The notes below the pieces were generated by a model. That model had not been told where the DNA came from and did no database searches. It saw only the letters and a list, made by a program, of their open reading frames with translations. The translations under genes were made by a program, and so were the position numbers. Positions 8,332-17,062 of a stretch of DNA of 64,000 nucleotides are shown here, one piece after another (position 1 is the first letter of the stretch; every line of letters begins with the position of its first letter). Location of the stretch: contig JAJEEK010000008.1 of assembly GCA_022821065.1 (NCBI GenBank), positions 62,001 through 126,000 of the forward strand, in the 5' to 3' direction. The DNA comes from Candidatus Poribacteria bacterium. Its GTDB lineage: Bacteria; Poribacteria; WGA-4E; WGA-3G.

Positions 8332-10065
8332 ATGGATGCAATAAAAACAGAAATCTATACTATTTTAGAAGATGCGATCCGTGCTGCCGTTGCAGCTGGA
8401 GAACTCGCTATATCCGAAGTACCGACTATTCCGTTCTCACCCACTAAAACGCCTGAACACGGCGATTTCGCTACCCCGATTGCATTAGGACTCGCGAAAC
8501 AGGCGCGGATGGCACCGCGAAACATCGCCGAAATAATTCATAAACACATAGATGCTGATACGCTCGAGCGCATAAAGTCCAATACGCATCCTATCATCCG
8601 CGACATTGAGATCGCTGGTGCAGGTTTTATAAATATCCATCTCTCTGATAACTGGCTCTATGACACACTCCAGACGATCGCGGCGATGCAGGCAGCTTAC
8701 GGCACCAGTGATAACGGGGCTGGAAAGCGGGTGCAGATAGAATTCGTCAGTGCCAATCCGACGGGCCCGCTAAATATTGTCAGTGGACGCGCTGCTGCAG
8801 TCGGAGATACACTCGTCAACCTTCTCAATGCTATCGGCTATGAGGCGATCCGTGAGTTTTATGTCAACGATGCCGGTGGACAGGTTGAACGACTCGGTGA
8901 ATCCATTGATGTCCGCTACCGGCAAGTGCTCGGTGAAGAAGGATTGGAGATCCCTGAGGGCGGCTACCCAGGCGAATATCTCACCGAATTCGCGCAGATG
9001 ATCGTTGAAACAGATGGTGATAGCCATCTTCAACTTCAGGAGAGCGAACGGGTCGCACTATTCCGTGACAAAGGTATCGCACACATCTTGTCGCAACAGA
9101 GAGCGTCCTTAGAACGTTTCAAAGTCAATTTCGATGTCTGGGCAAGTGAGCGAGCGATCCGAGATAGTGGGAAACCGGAGGAAATTATTCAAGCGTTCCG
9201 CGAAAAATCGTATCTCTACGAAGCGGAAGGCGCGACCTGGTTCCGAATGTCAGACTTCGGGGACGACAAGGATTGCGTCGTCATAAGGCGGAACGGTGAA
9301 TATACCTATTTCGTGCCAGATGCCGCTTACCACCGGGACAAGTTTGACCGCGGGTTCAGTACAGTTATTGACCTGTTCGGACCGGATCATCAGGGACATA
9401 TCAGCAGGCTCAAAAATTTCGTGAAAGCACTCGGTTTACCCGACGATTGGCTTGAAATCTCGATCATTCAACAGGTGAACCTTGTTGATGCAGAAGGCAA
9501 AAGGTCAGATATGTCGAAACGTAGTGGACAGTTTCTCACCCTCGATGATCTCATCGACGAACTTGCAGAGGCTGTCGGCGAGCAATTCGCGGTGGATGTT
9601 GCCCGATATTTCTTCCTGATGCGTGCCAATAACACGCATCTCGATTTCAATATGGAATTGGCACTCACGCACGCCAGCGAAAATCCGGTCTTCTATATCC
9701 AATACGCACACGCGCGGTGCTGCAGCATTTTCGAGCAGGGAAGTGAACACGGAATCGTCGCAAAACCGATCGAAGAAGTATCACTAAAGCAACTGACCGA
9801 ACCGATAGAGCATGAACTTATCCGTAAGTTAGCCGAATACCCGTCTATCGTGCACCTGAGTGCGGAGACACGTGAAGCACACCGTGTGGCACACTACTTA
9901 CATGAACTCTCGGGAATTTTTCACCCGTATTATAATCAACATCGAGTCTTGGATTCGGAAGACCTCGAAAAAACGCACGCACGGCTTATCCTTGTGCAGA
10001 GCGTGCAAACAGTATTGAAAAATGGATTGACGCTTTTAGGCATTTCTTCCCCTGAATCTATGTAG
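8332..10065 (+). CDS. argS: Arginyl-tRNA synthetase
   Basis: A 577-residue class I aminoacyl-tRNA synthetase that charges tRNA-Arg in the cytosol. The N-terminal additional domain (Arg_tRNA_synt_N), the catalytic core with EFVSANPTGPL at residues 137-147, and the C-terminal anticodon-binding helical domain (DALR type, from about residue 460) are all recognisable. The usual HxGH signature after NPTGPL is replaced by NIVSG (148-152), and the KMSK region reads DMSKRSGQ (393-400). Otherwise length and conservation are normal, and no second argS is in the window. It has a strong promoter but no clear ribosome-binding site. A 178-bp repeat begins one base after its stop. Confidence 0.95.
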   Translation: MDAIKTEIYTILEDAIRAAVAAGELAISEVPTIPFSPTKTPEHGDFATPIALGLAKQARMAPRNIAEIIHKHIDADTLERIKSNTHPIIRDIEIAGAGFINIHLSDNWLYDTLQTIAAMQAAYGTSDNGAGKRVQIEFVSANPTGPLNIVSGRAAAVGDTLVNLLNAIGYEAIREFYVNDAGGQVERLGESIDVRYRQVLGEEGLEIPEGGYPGEYLTEFAQMIVETDGDSHLQLQESERVALFRDKGIAHILSQQRASLERFKVNFDVWASERAIRDSGKPEEIIQAFREKSYLYEAEGATWFRMSDFGDDKDCVVIRRNGEYTYFVPDAAYHRDKFDRGFSTVIDLFGPDHQGHISRLKNFVKALGLPDDWLEISIIQQVNLVDAEGKRSDMSKRSGQFLTLDDLIDELAEAVGEQFAVDVARYFFLMRANNTHLDFNMELALTHASENPVFYIQYAHARCCSIFEQGSEHGIVAKPIEEVSLKQLTEPIEHELIRKLAEYPSIVHLSAETREAHRVAHYLHELSGIFHPYYNQHRVLDSEDLEKTHARLILVQSVQTVLKNGLTLLGISSPESM

Positions 10066-10243
10066 TTGGCTGTCAGCAGTCAGCAGTCGGCTATCAGCAA
10101 AGAGGTGTTTTTGTAACAATTCACCGAAGCTTGGAGTATCAAGTATCGTAGCACTTATAGAACGTCTGGCAGTTACAAACGTTTTTGGCTGCCACAATGA
10201 TCGTGTAACTTCTGAAGGCTGATGGCTGATAGCTGACAGCCAA
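10066..10243. repeat. MITE-like element with 12-bp terminal inverted repeats
   Basis: TTGGCTGTCAGC (10066-10077) is exactly inverted at 10232-10243 (GCTGACAGCCAA), with further CAG/CTG-rich subrepeats inside each end. The 178-bp element fills the space between argS and the aminotransferase gene. Its inner segment ATCAGCAAAGAGGTG...TAACAATTCACCGA is shared with the insertion at 54495-54587. It encodes nothing and no transposase for it is in the window. Confidence 0.75.
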
Positions 10244-10260
10244 TGACAATAGGAACAAAT

Positions 10261-11613
10261 ATGACAAAAGACTACAGACAAGTCGATAAGGCACACGTGT
10301 GGCATCCGTTGTTTCAGCATCAACGTCTTGAGGAGACGACGTTAGCCGTTTATGAATCTGCGCACGGCACAACAGTTGTAGATGCAGAGGGGCGCGAATA
10401 CTTAGACGCTTATTCCGCGTTATGGAATGTTAACGTCGGCTACGGAAGGCAAGAGATCGCAGACGCTGTCTACGAACAGATACAGAAGTTGCCTTACTAT
10501 CCACATTCACAGATTAACGTTCCAGCAACCATATTAGCAGAGCAACTCGCCGATTGCCTGCCGGGTGATCTGAACCACGTCTATTTTTGCAACAGCGGTT
10601 CGGAAGCCAATGAAACTGCCATCAAAATCGCGAGGCAGTACGGCAGACAAATCTATCCGGGGCAGAATCGCTACAAGATTATCAGCCGTTATCGAGGTTA
10701 TCACGGATTCACGTACGGCGCGATGTCCGCGACAGGACAGGCACGCAGAAGGAAGGCGTTTGAACCGCTTGTTCCGGGTTTCCCGCATGCACATCCGCCG
10801 TATTGTTATCGGTGTCCATTGGGGTTAGAACCTTCCTCGTGTGGTATCGCGTGTGCTGATGAAATCGAACGGATCATTCAAGGCGAGGGACCTGAGACCG
10901 TGATCGCTATCATCGCAGAGCCGATCATCGGTGGGGGTGGTGTCATTGACCCGCCCGATGAATACCTCCCGAAACTACGGCAAATCTGTGACGATTACGG
11001 CTTGCTCCTCATACTTGACGAGGTCATCACGGGATTCGGACGGACAGGAAAAATGTTCGCGTGTGAGCATTGGGATGTACAACCCGATCTCATCACATTG
11101 GCAAAAGGATTGACGAGTGGGTATCTACCCCTCGGTGCCTGTGTCGCTTCAACGGAGGTATTCAATACATTCCTCGGGGAGGCAGATGAGAATAGGGAGT
11201 TCGCTCAGGTCTGTACCTATGGTGGACACCCCGTCGCATGTGCCGCTGGAGTCGCAAACCTGAAAATCCTTCAAGAAGAACGCCTCTCGGAGAATGCAGA
11301 GAAAGTTGGGACGCATCTGCTCTCGAAGTTAGAGACATTAAACACACTTCCGATCGTTGGAGATGTGCGCGGCAAAGGGTTAATGCTCGCCGTGGAATTC
11401 ATCGAAGCCGATGGCACACACCTCGCAACATCAAAAACGAACCAGATCGTTGGGCAACTCCGAGAAAACGGAATTATTGTCGGGAAGATCGGACATGCTG
11501 TTGAGGAACCGGAGAACATTATCTACATCGCACCGCCGCTAATCTTGACAGAAGCGGAAGCGGATCGGATATTCGAGACGCTACGCCAAGTACTTGTCCA
11601 ACAGGAATTTTAA
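10261..11613 (+). CDS. Class III PLP aminotransferase (omega-amino acid/taurine-pyruvate type)
   Basis: A PLP-dependent aminotransferase of about 450 residues that transfers the amino group of an omega-amine to a keto acid such as pyruvate. The PLP lysine lies in TLAKGLTSGYLPLG (K282 from this start), the cofactor-binding aspartate in LILDEVITGFGRTG (D253). A cysteine-rich loop YCYRCPLGL...SCGIAC is visible near residues 180-200, as in many taurine- or beta-alanine-pyruvate enzymes. An earlier ATG at 10243 is formed by the last base of the flanking repeat, so I prefer 10261. The 3' end overlaps convergent mtnP-like gene by 33 bases. Substrate is not determined. Confidence 0.9.
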   Translation: MTKDYRQVDKAHVWHPLFQHQRLEETTLAVYESAHGTTVVDAEGREYLDAYSALWNVNVGYGRQEIADAVYEQIQKLPYYPHSQINVPATILAEQLADCLPGDLNHVYFCNSGSEANETAIKIARQYGRQIYPGQNRYKIISRYRGYHGFTYGAMSATGQARRRKAFEPLVPGFPHAHPPYCYRCPLGLEPSSCGIACADEIERIIQGEGPETVIAIIAEPIIGGGGVIDPPDEYLPKLRQICDDYGLLLILDEVITGFGRTGKMFACEHWDVQPDLITLAKGLTSGYLPLGACVASTEVFNTFLGEADENREFAQVCTYGGHPVACAAGVANLKILQEERLSENAEKVGTHLLSKLETLNTLPIVGDVRGKGLMLAVEFIEADGTHLATSKTNQIVGQLRENGIIVGKIGHAVEEPENIIYIAPPLILTEAEADRIFETLRQVLVQQEF

Positions 11614-12438
11614 CTGATGCCGTTTCGCTGTCGGTATCTCGTCCGGATGGGTGGCGATTGCGTGTTGAAGCGCAGTCGCACACGCACACGTCCGTTGACC
11701 GTCTGGGATCTTGGCGACGGCAGCTCTGACTGCCTTTTTGGAGGTTTCTACATTCGCGCGGACGTTGTCGAGGATCATCTCGGTTGTCACGTTATCGTGT
11801 TCAGGGTGCCAGCAGTCATAGTCGGTGCAACATGCAAGAACGGCGTAACATATCTCGGCCTCGCGAGCGAGTTTGGCTTCCGGCGCAGCAGTCATCCCGA
11901 TAATATCGAAACCGAAGTGTCGGTAGAGTTCAGACTCCGCCTGTGTTGAAAACGCCGGTCCTTCCATACAGATGTAGGTGCCACCATTATGAACCACTGC
12001 ACCGACTTCCGTAGCACCGGCAGCCAAGATGGCACCTAATTCCGGGGAGAACGGATGTGCAAGGCTGACATGGGCAGCGATACCGCCACCGAAAAATGTC
12101 GATTTTCGGTCTTTCGTGTGGTCGTAGAGCTGATCGGGGATAACAAAGTGGCGAGGTTCAATATCTTGACGTAGGCTGCCGACAGCACTCACGGAAATAA
12201 GCCATTCGACACCTAACGATTTCAGCGCGTAAATATTAGCGCGGACATTAATATCAGAGGGAAGCAGCCGGTGACCGATACCGTGTCGCGGTAGGAAAAC
12301 AACGGGTTTCCCATCAAGGTTTCCGAGAATAAGAGCATCGCTCGGTTTGCCGAACGGGGTTTCGACCTCGGTTTTTTCAATATCTGTCAAACCTTCCATC
12401 TGATAAAAACCGCTGCCACCAATAATTCCGATACGCAT
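11581..12438 (-). CDS. mtnP: S-methyl-5'-thioadenosine phosphorylase
   Basis: A 285-residue nucleoside phosphorylase that splits methylthioadenosine (a by-product of polyamine or AHL synthesis) into adenine and methylthioribose-1-phosphate. The phosphate loop GGSGFY begins at residue 8, RHG is near 54, and the base pocket contains CTDYDCWH, where the two aspartates favour 6-aminopurines and thus MTA over guanosine/inosine. Length fits the MTAP subfamily. The start ATG at 12438 has only a weak ribosome-binding site. No other methionine-salvage gene is adjacent. Its 3' end overlaps the aminotransferase gene tail to tail. Confidence 0.92.
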   Translation of the reverse strand: MRIGIIGGSGFYQMEGLTDIEKTEVETPFGKPSDALILGNLDGKPVVFLPRHGIGHRLLPSDINVRANIYALKSLGVEWLISVSAVGSLRQDIEPRHFVIPDQLYDHTKDRKSTFFGGGIAAHVSLAHPFSPELGAILAAGATEVGAVVHNGGTYICMEGPAFSTQAESELYRHFGFDIIGMTAAPEAKLAREAEICYAVLACCTDYDCWHPEHDNVTTEMILDNVRANVETSKKAVRAAVAKIPDGQRTCACATALQHAIATHPDEIPTAKRHQLKFLLDKYLA

Positions 12439-12501
12439 TTTTTATCCTTTCGTATAACTATTTTCTGAAAACTAATAACTGACGACCGATAACTATCTAA
12501 T

Positions 12502-13323
12502 ATGGCACTATTGAACTGTGATAATTTAACACTTGATGGAAAATCGAGTTCCGCTGTCGCCACATATATCCGGGTGAAGGAGCTTGATCTGGTTTTCGAC
12601 TTAGGCAGATGCCCGATGAATTTTATTGGGATCGGAAACGTCTTTATTTCCCATTTTCATTTAGACCACTACTTCGGGCTGCCTATTTATATCAGCCAAC
12701 GTTGGCTTTCTGGTATACCACCCGGAAATATCTATGTTCCGTGGAGCGGGTCTAAGCAGCTGATGCAGATTCTTGATAGAATTGCAGCATTGGATACCGG
12801 TAGAGGTTGGGCATACCAAATCACACCTGTTCGGGTCGGCGAAGCGATCCCGTTTCGGCAGAATTTAATCGCACACATTTTACCCGGCAACCACAGTGTC
12901 CCTGCTGTTTCTTATCTGATTTGTGAAGTACGCAAAAAATTGAAACCGGAGTTTCAGCATCTGCCCGGTCCAGACATTGCGGCACTGAAACAGTCCGGCG
13001 TTGAAATCACGACAGAGATACAATTGCCGTTAGTCGCTTATCTCGGAGATACACGGAGTATCCCGATTGACGCGCATCCGTTGTTGAAGCAGTGCAAAGT
13101 ACTGATTTGTGAGTGTACATTTATCCTACCGGAGCATCGGACACGCGCGAAAAAGACGATGCACTTACACCTTGAGATGCTACCTGGGATGTTAGCCGAC
13201 ATTGAGAGCGAACACATTGTGCTGACGCACTTCTCCCGTCGCTACACACCGGAACTCCTCCGGAAAAAGATTTACAACTACTTACCTGCGTCGGAACGTT
13301 CCCGCGTTAAATTGTTCATCTGA
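12502..13323 (+). CDS. Metallo-beta-lactamase fold hydrolase, RNase Z-like
   Basis: A 273-residue protein of the metallo-beta-lactamase fold in the RNase Z/ElaC group, which cleaves 3' extensions from tRNA precursors. The zinc motif is H51-F-H53-L-D55-H56, followed by GNHSVP, LGDTRS and THFSRRYT, giving the remaining histidines and aspartate. RNase Z proper has a flexible arm (exosite) for tRNA binding; the stretch around residues 145-165 could be that arm but is short, so a related phosphodiesterase is possible. No good Shine-Dalgarno precedes the ATG, which follows CTGA/ACTGA-type simple repeats. Confidence 0.8.
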   Translation: MALLNCDNLTLDGKSSSAVATYIRVKELDLVFDLGRCPMNFIGIGNVFISHFHLDHYFGLPIYISQRWLSGIPPGNIYVPWSGSKQLMQILDRIAALDTGRGWAYQITPVRVGEAIPFRQNLIAHILPGNHSVPAVSYLICEVRKKLKPEFQHLPGPDIAALKQSGVEITTEIQLPLVAYLGDTRSIPIDAHPLLKQCKVLICECTFILPEHRTRAKKTMHLHLEMLPGMLADIESEHIVLTHFSRRYTPELLRKKIYNYLPASERSRVKLFI

Positions 13324-13338
13324 TCTTGATGTGTCAGA

Positions 13339-14361
13339 TTATGTTGAGACCTTTTGTACGTGTCCCTCGACTCGTTCCGTATACAGATGTGTCGTCAGAA
13401 TTGCCCAAATAGGTGCGAATGCAGCGCATATCAGCGTGTATACACCGTAGGTTACTCCCATTGTCCAAAGCGTAGGCGCATCCTCTAAAGTTATTTTTAC
13501 AAAGCCAAAGAAAAGGAGGCTGATGACCCTTCCTGGGAGCAATGCTTCACGCATCGGAATTAACTCAGGAACAGCAAAGGAGAGAAGTACCAGCGTTAAA
13601 CCGAGCAGTAAGGAGGTTAATACCGAGAATGCCAACGTCGGCAGCAAATATATTCCAAAAAGCCTCCACCATGACCCGCGGACCAGTTCACTACTGCGCC
13701 GAAGTGCCCCGATAGCGGACAGATTCTCAATCATAATCCCCTGGTTGTAGAGACTCCATTTTACAACGAAATACGAAAAAAGAACGAACCAAACAACAGT
13801 AATACACCAAAACACGGAAATTACGGCAGGCGCATTAGACTGAAAGAGTTCTTGAAAAAGTGTTTCAAACGCAAGGAAAACAAAAATTGACGGGACAATT
13901 AGGAAAAGGATCCCGATGAGAAAAGTGGCACCTAAAATGGGTACTGTCTTACGGAGCGTCTGTTGCCAAACTGTTTTGAAAGTCGTATCTATGCCGTTAC
14001 GACGTTGCACGATGGTCAAAATAAGCGGACACATTGCCAACCACAGCAAACTGATATGGGGCGATGACAGGCCGAAATGTGTTCCCCATACGACGCCTGT
14101 TGGTTGTTCGGGTTGAGAAAACGATGTGTAAGCAGTAATGCCGCGTTCTGTGCTTATCGTCCATTGTCCTTCAGGAGACATTGATTTGGCAAATAGAAAT
14201 ATCGCCAGATAGAACAGTAGGTTGACGATAATTAGGGGGACCATCACTTGCCAAAATAGACCGAAATTGTTTCGATAATCTCTGAATACCCTTGAAATGA
14301 GTCCCGGATGCTGTTGAGAGCTCTCGCCAGCATCCGCCTTGTTTTCCAATACGTTTTGCAT
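13339..14361 (-). CDS. Polytopic membrane protein of unknown function
   Basis: A 340-residue inner-membrane protein with about six hydrophobic segments, near residues 38-58, 105-120, 140-165, 180-205, 235-265 and 305-325. The arrangement, with an amphipathic GLISRVFRDYRNNFGLFW lead-in and a central LRRSSELVRGSWWRLFGIYL segment, recalls membrane domains fused to or found beside glycerophosphodiester phosphodiesterases and YciC-type proteins. No catalytic motif is visible. GAGGTGGAAGC gives a good ribosome-binding site. It lies 26 bases downstream of the LamG gene and may be cotranscribed with it in part. Confidence 0.6.
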   Translation of the reverse strand: MQNVLENKADAGESSQQHPGLISRVFRDYRNNFGLFWQVMVPLIIVNLLFYLAIFLFAKSMSPEGQWTISTERGITAYTSFSQPEQPTGVVWGTHFGLSSPHISLLWLAMCPLILTIVQRRNGIDTTFKTVWQQTLRKTVPILGATFLIGILFLIVPSIFVFLAFETLFQELFQSNAPAVISVFWCITVVWFVLFSYFVVKWSLYNQGIMIENLSAIGALRRSSELVRGSWWRLFGIYLLPTLAFSVLTSLLLGLTLVLLSFAVPELIPMREALLPGRVISLLFFGFVKITLEDAPTLWTMGVTYGVYTLICAAFAPIWAILTTHLYTERVEGHVQKVST

Positions 14362-14387
14362 GCTTCCACCTCACATTATCGCATCGG

Positions 14388-15179
14388 TTAACGAGAACGC
14401 TTAATTTTTCCCCATGTTGTTGCTAATTTGTTTAACGGCTCAACAGTGAGGCCCTGTGTGGCAAGTTGCAGAATCTCATCCTCAGACAATGCGCGATCGA
14501 AGATCATCACCTCATCAATAATTCCCTTGAAATAGCGGTTACCACCACAACAGTCGACCCAACCGATATTTAGCACGCCGATCTCTTGTTCGATATGTGG
14601 AATATCGTTGATGCCTTTTTCCAAACCGTCGCCATCACTATAGATATAGAGCGTAGCATGCGCTGGTTCAATCGTCATTGCGGCGAGCGCCCACTCTTCC
14701 ATTGGAATTTCTGGTCCGCCGTCCCATCGCCATGTCTCAGCGGAATTGTTATTCCAGACGTAATGAAGCAGGTCATTGTCTCCGAAAATGAGTTCTGTCG
14801 CTGTTGGTGTTCGAGATCCGACGATGCCACCCCAATCAGAGGCTTTCCATCCGTTGATCCATGCGGCATAAGTCGTCGTTTCGGTGATAAATTTGTAGTC
14901 TGGAATGTGGATTTTTTGTGAACCACCATCGAGTTCAACACCTTTTCCGACGCGACCCTGTACCCATCCTGGATTGCCGATGACTTCTCCGTTTTTGTTA
15001 CCAATGCTGTCGGTTGCATCGCCGTCGAGTGGCCAATAGTTAATCAGTCCATCGCTGAGGTCAGCGGCATAAGAAACGCTAAACAACATAAAGAGGCAAA
15101 GCGATAAGGCTATATAGCAAAGCCTCCGGCTAACACCACATTCGGATGGGATGCTGTTTCCAAAGATATCAGTAAACAT
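14388..15179 (-). CDS. Secreted LamG domain protein with VEP...TTW tail
   Basis: A 263-residue exported protein. A basic N-terminus leads into a hydrophobic core (CYIALSLCLFMLFSVSYAA), which looks like a Sec signal peptide cleaved near residue 38. The rest is a single concanavalin A-like LamG jellyroll (about 42-240), with the characteristic start GLINYWPLDGDATDSIG and end YFKGIIDEVMIFDRALSEDEI. Such domains bind carbohydrate or protein surfaces. After the domain, the C-terminus reads LTVEPLNKLATTWGKIKRSR, a tail shared with the LamG proteins at 29622 and 30517. GAGGGG precedes the ATG. Likely cell-surface or secreted; no enzymatic motif. Confidence 0.85.
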   Translation of the reverse strand: MFTDIFGNSIPSECGVSRRLCYIALSLCLFMLFSVSYAADLSDGLINYWPLDGDATDSIGNKNGEVIGNPGWVQGRVGKGVELDGGSQKIHIPDYKFITETTTYAAWINGWKASDWGGIVGSRTPTATELIFGDNDLLHYVWNNNSAETWRWDGGPEIPMEEWALAAMTIEPAHATLYIYSDGDGLEKGINDIPHIEQEIGVLNIGWVDCCGGNRYFKGIIDEVMIFDRALSEDEILQLATQGLTVEPLNKLATTWGKIKRSR

Positions 15180-15219
15180 GGGAACCCCTCACTTATATTC
15201 TGCTCTTAAAACAAGTAAA

Positions 15220-15250
15220 GGGAAACCAAAACGTAGAAAGTTGGTTTCCC
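15220..15250 (-). terminator. Hairpin terminator after the TPR lipoprotein gene
   Basis: On the minus strand GGGAAACCAA and TTGGTTTCCC form a perfect 10-bp stem, followed by TTTACTTGTTTT. It separates the TPR gene from the LamG gene downstream. Confidence 0.65.
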
Positions 15251-15309
15251 TACTTTATTCTATTCAGTTTTGGCTTATAAGCTGCGCTATGCGTCCGATT
15301 ACTTTCAGA

Positions 15310-16710
15310 TTAGCTGCCCATACCCGGATAGGAACTCGCATCTTGATCGGATGTGCCAGCTTCTTGTTCTTGGTAGAACATATACCCGTCCTGATCTTGG
15401 TCAAGTTCATACTGACGCACAATCTGCTCGGCTTCACGAAGGTAGGGTGTATCTCCCTTCGTAATGCTCATATAGGCTTTGAAAGCTTCATAAGCGGCAC
15501 CGAATTCACGGATAGAACGATAGCAGACCGCCTGTTGGTAAACGGCTTCGTTTCGCCATACAGACTCTGGAGCGTTTTCAAACAGCGCATCATACGCCTC
15601 AATCGCCCGTTCGTACTCACCATTCTGCTGATAGAGAGATCCAATTCGGAACATGGCATCAGCAGCGGCGAATTTCTTATGCGATAGGTCTCTCGCCAAC
15701 GTCTTGTAGGCATTAATGGCGCGCGGGTAGTTACGTAGTTTCTCCCAGTTACTCGCAATCTGTTGGAAGTTCTGAACGACCTGATCGCTATATCCCATCA
15801 CCCACATATCGGCAGGTGTAATCTTCCGACCAGTCTGCTGGTATTCAACGGCTTTCTTGTTCCGGAACTTATTGAGTTCATCCTTAAGTTGTTTAATTTC
15901 TGTCAGGATATCCGCTGTCACCTTTAGGAGCGTTCCGGCTTGCGAGGCTTCGTAGGAATCCGGAAATTTCTCAGAAACAGCCACAAAAGCAGGCCAACCA
16001 CCGAGATAGTCATAAAGCGTGTAAAAGTAGACATTGCCAATCTGGAATTGTGCTTGTGGTGATTTGGAGTGTTCAGGGAATTCTTCGACCAATCGATCGT
16101 AGTTACGGATCGCTTCGGTGTAATTCTCTAAACCTTCATAAGCACGTGCGACTTCATAGAGTGCCTCTGCAGCGATATTAAAGGTCTCGTCTGTCGGTTC
16201 GTTATCGTAGATAGCCTTATAGTTTTGGTATTCAGCACGCTTGGCTTTAATAATTTCACGATTTTTACGAATATTCGCCGTACCCGTTTTCGCTTCGTTT
16301 GCATAATAACCGGTCGGGTCTAAAGCGACAATCTCTTGGTAGTGCTCAACGGCTTTATCCCAATCGTAGCGTCGCTTATAGATTTTGGCGATCTGGTAAT
16401 GTGAGCGTTGTGCGTATTTCCCTTGCGTATCGCGTTCAATAATTTCTAAATAGAGAGCCATCGCTTTATCGTAAAGTTCCTGCTGCTTCTGACGGTTCTT
16501 CTCCATCTTTTCAGGGTCATCGTCGCGTACCTCGATAGTTTCTGCCTCGTCAAACGCGTTGTCAGCGTTCTGAAGTTTCGCACCGAGCGGGATGATGCTA
16601 AACCCGCCGGATCCACATCCGAGAATCGTGGCTATAAAAAAAGCGAGGGCAAGAACGAGAAAAAAGGTTCGATCTATTCGGAGACCGAAGCCGTGTGTGA
16701 AACGGTTCAT
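15310..16710 (-). CDS. TPR repeat lipoprotein with C-terminal Ca-binding-like motif
   Basis: A 466-residue lipoprotein: the N-terminal membrane segment ends in the lipobox ATILGC, so the mature protein would be anchored through its cysteine. Tetratricopeptide-like helical repeats fill residues 85-420, with lengths and YxxAxxxY patterns like the YbgF/BamD type of periplasmic scaffold (for example AVEHYQEIVALDPTGYYANEA). The C-terminus holds DQDQDGYMFYQEQEAGTSDQ, a thrombospondin type 3/dockerin-like calcium loop. It probably scaffolds envelope protein complexes. AAGGAGG precedes the ATG and a consensus promoter lies 90 bases upstream. Homology is by repeat pattern, so the exact role is unknown. 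Confidence 0.8.
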   Translation of the reverse strand: MNRFTHGFGLRIDRTFFLVLALAFFIATILGCGSGGFSIIPLGAKLQNADNAFDEAETIEVRDDDPEKMEKNRQKQQELYDKAMALYLEIIERDTQGKYAQRSHYQIAKIYKRRYDWDKAVEHYQEIVALDPTGYYANEAKTGTANIRKNREIIKAKRAEYQNYKAIYDNEPTDETFNIAAEALYEVARAYEGLENYTEAIRNYDRLVEEFPEHSKSPQAQFQIGNVYFYTLYDYLGGWPAFVAVSEKFPDSYEASQAGTLLKVTADILTEIKQLKDELNKFRNKKAVEYQQTGRKITPADMWVMGYSDQVVQNFQQIASNWEKLRNYPRAINAYKTLARDLSHKKFAAADAMFRIGSLYQQNGEYERAIEAYDALFENAPESVWRNEAVYQQAVCYRSIREFGAAYEAFKAYMSITKGDTPYLREAEQIVRQYELDQDQDGYMFYQEQEAGTSDQDASSYPGMGS

Positions 16711-17062
16711 CGTGAGTCCTCCTTAGGAAAATAGAATATGCCGGTGGATTTTCAGCCAGAGGAGCCTAATTAGCCGGCATTCCGTTCATCGTTTCCAACA
16801 TTATACTAAATTTACAAAAAATGTCAACACTTTATTAATTTTTTTGTAGAAACACTCAGTTTTCAGGTTGTATCATATTAATATCATTGTTATAAATCTT
16901 GAATCCTTCAGAAATCGTCCTGGAAAAAGAGACGAAAAACTTGACAAACATCTGCAAATATGTAAAAATTGAAACCTGAAGCGATTAGCCTCATAATTGC
17001 AGGATGGCTTATTCAATATAGACTTGCAGTGTGAGAATTGGTATAATAGCAAGGAGGCAGAT
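16711..17062. other. Divergent intergenic region with promoters
   Basis: This 352-base gap separates the minus-strand TPR lipoprotein from the plus-strand dehydrogenase. It is AT-rich and holds the lipoprotein promoter at 16800-16827. On the plus strand a TTGACA at 16941-16946 and a TATAAT at 17042-17047 are visible but are not paired with each other at promoter spacing. I see no gene or RNA. Confidence 0.5.
16800..16827 (-). promoter_or_regulatory. Sigma-70 promoter of the TPR lipoprotein gene
   Basis: On the minus strand TTGACA (16822-16827) and TATAAT (16800-16805) are separated by 16 bases. Both hexamers match the consensus exactly. Confidence 0.8.
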
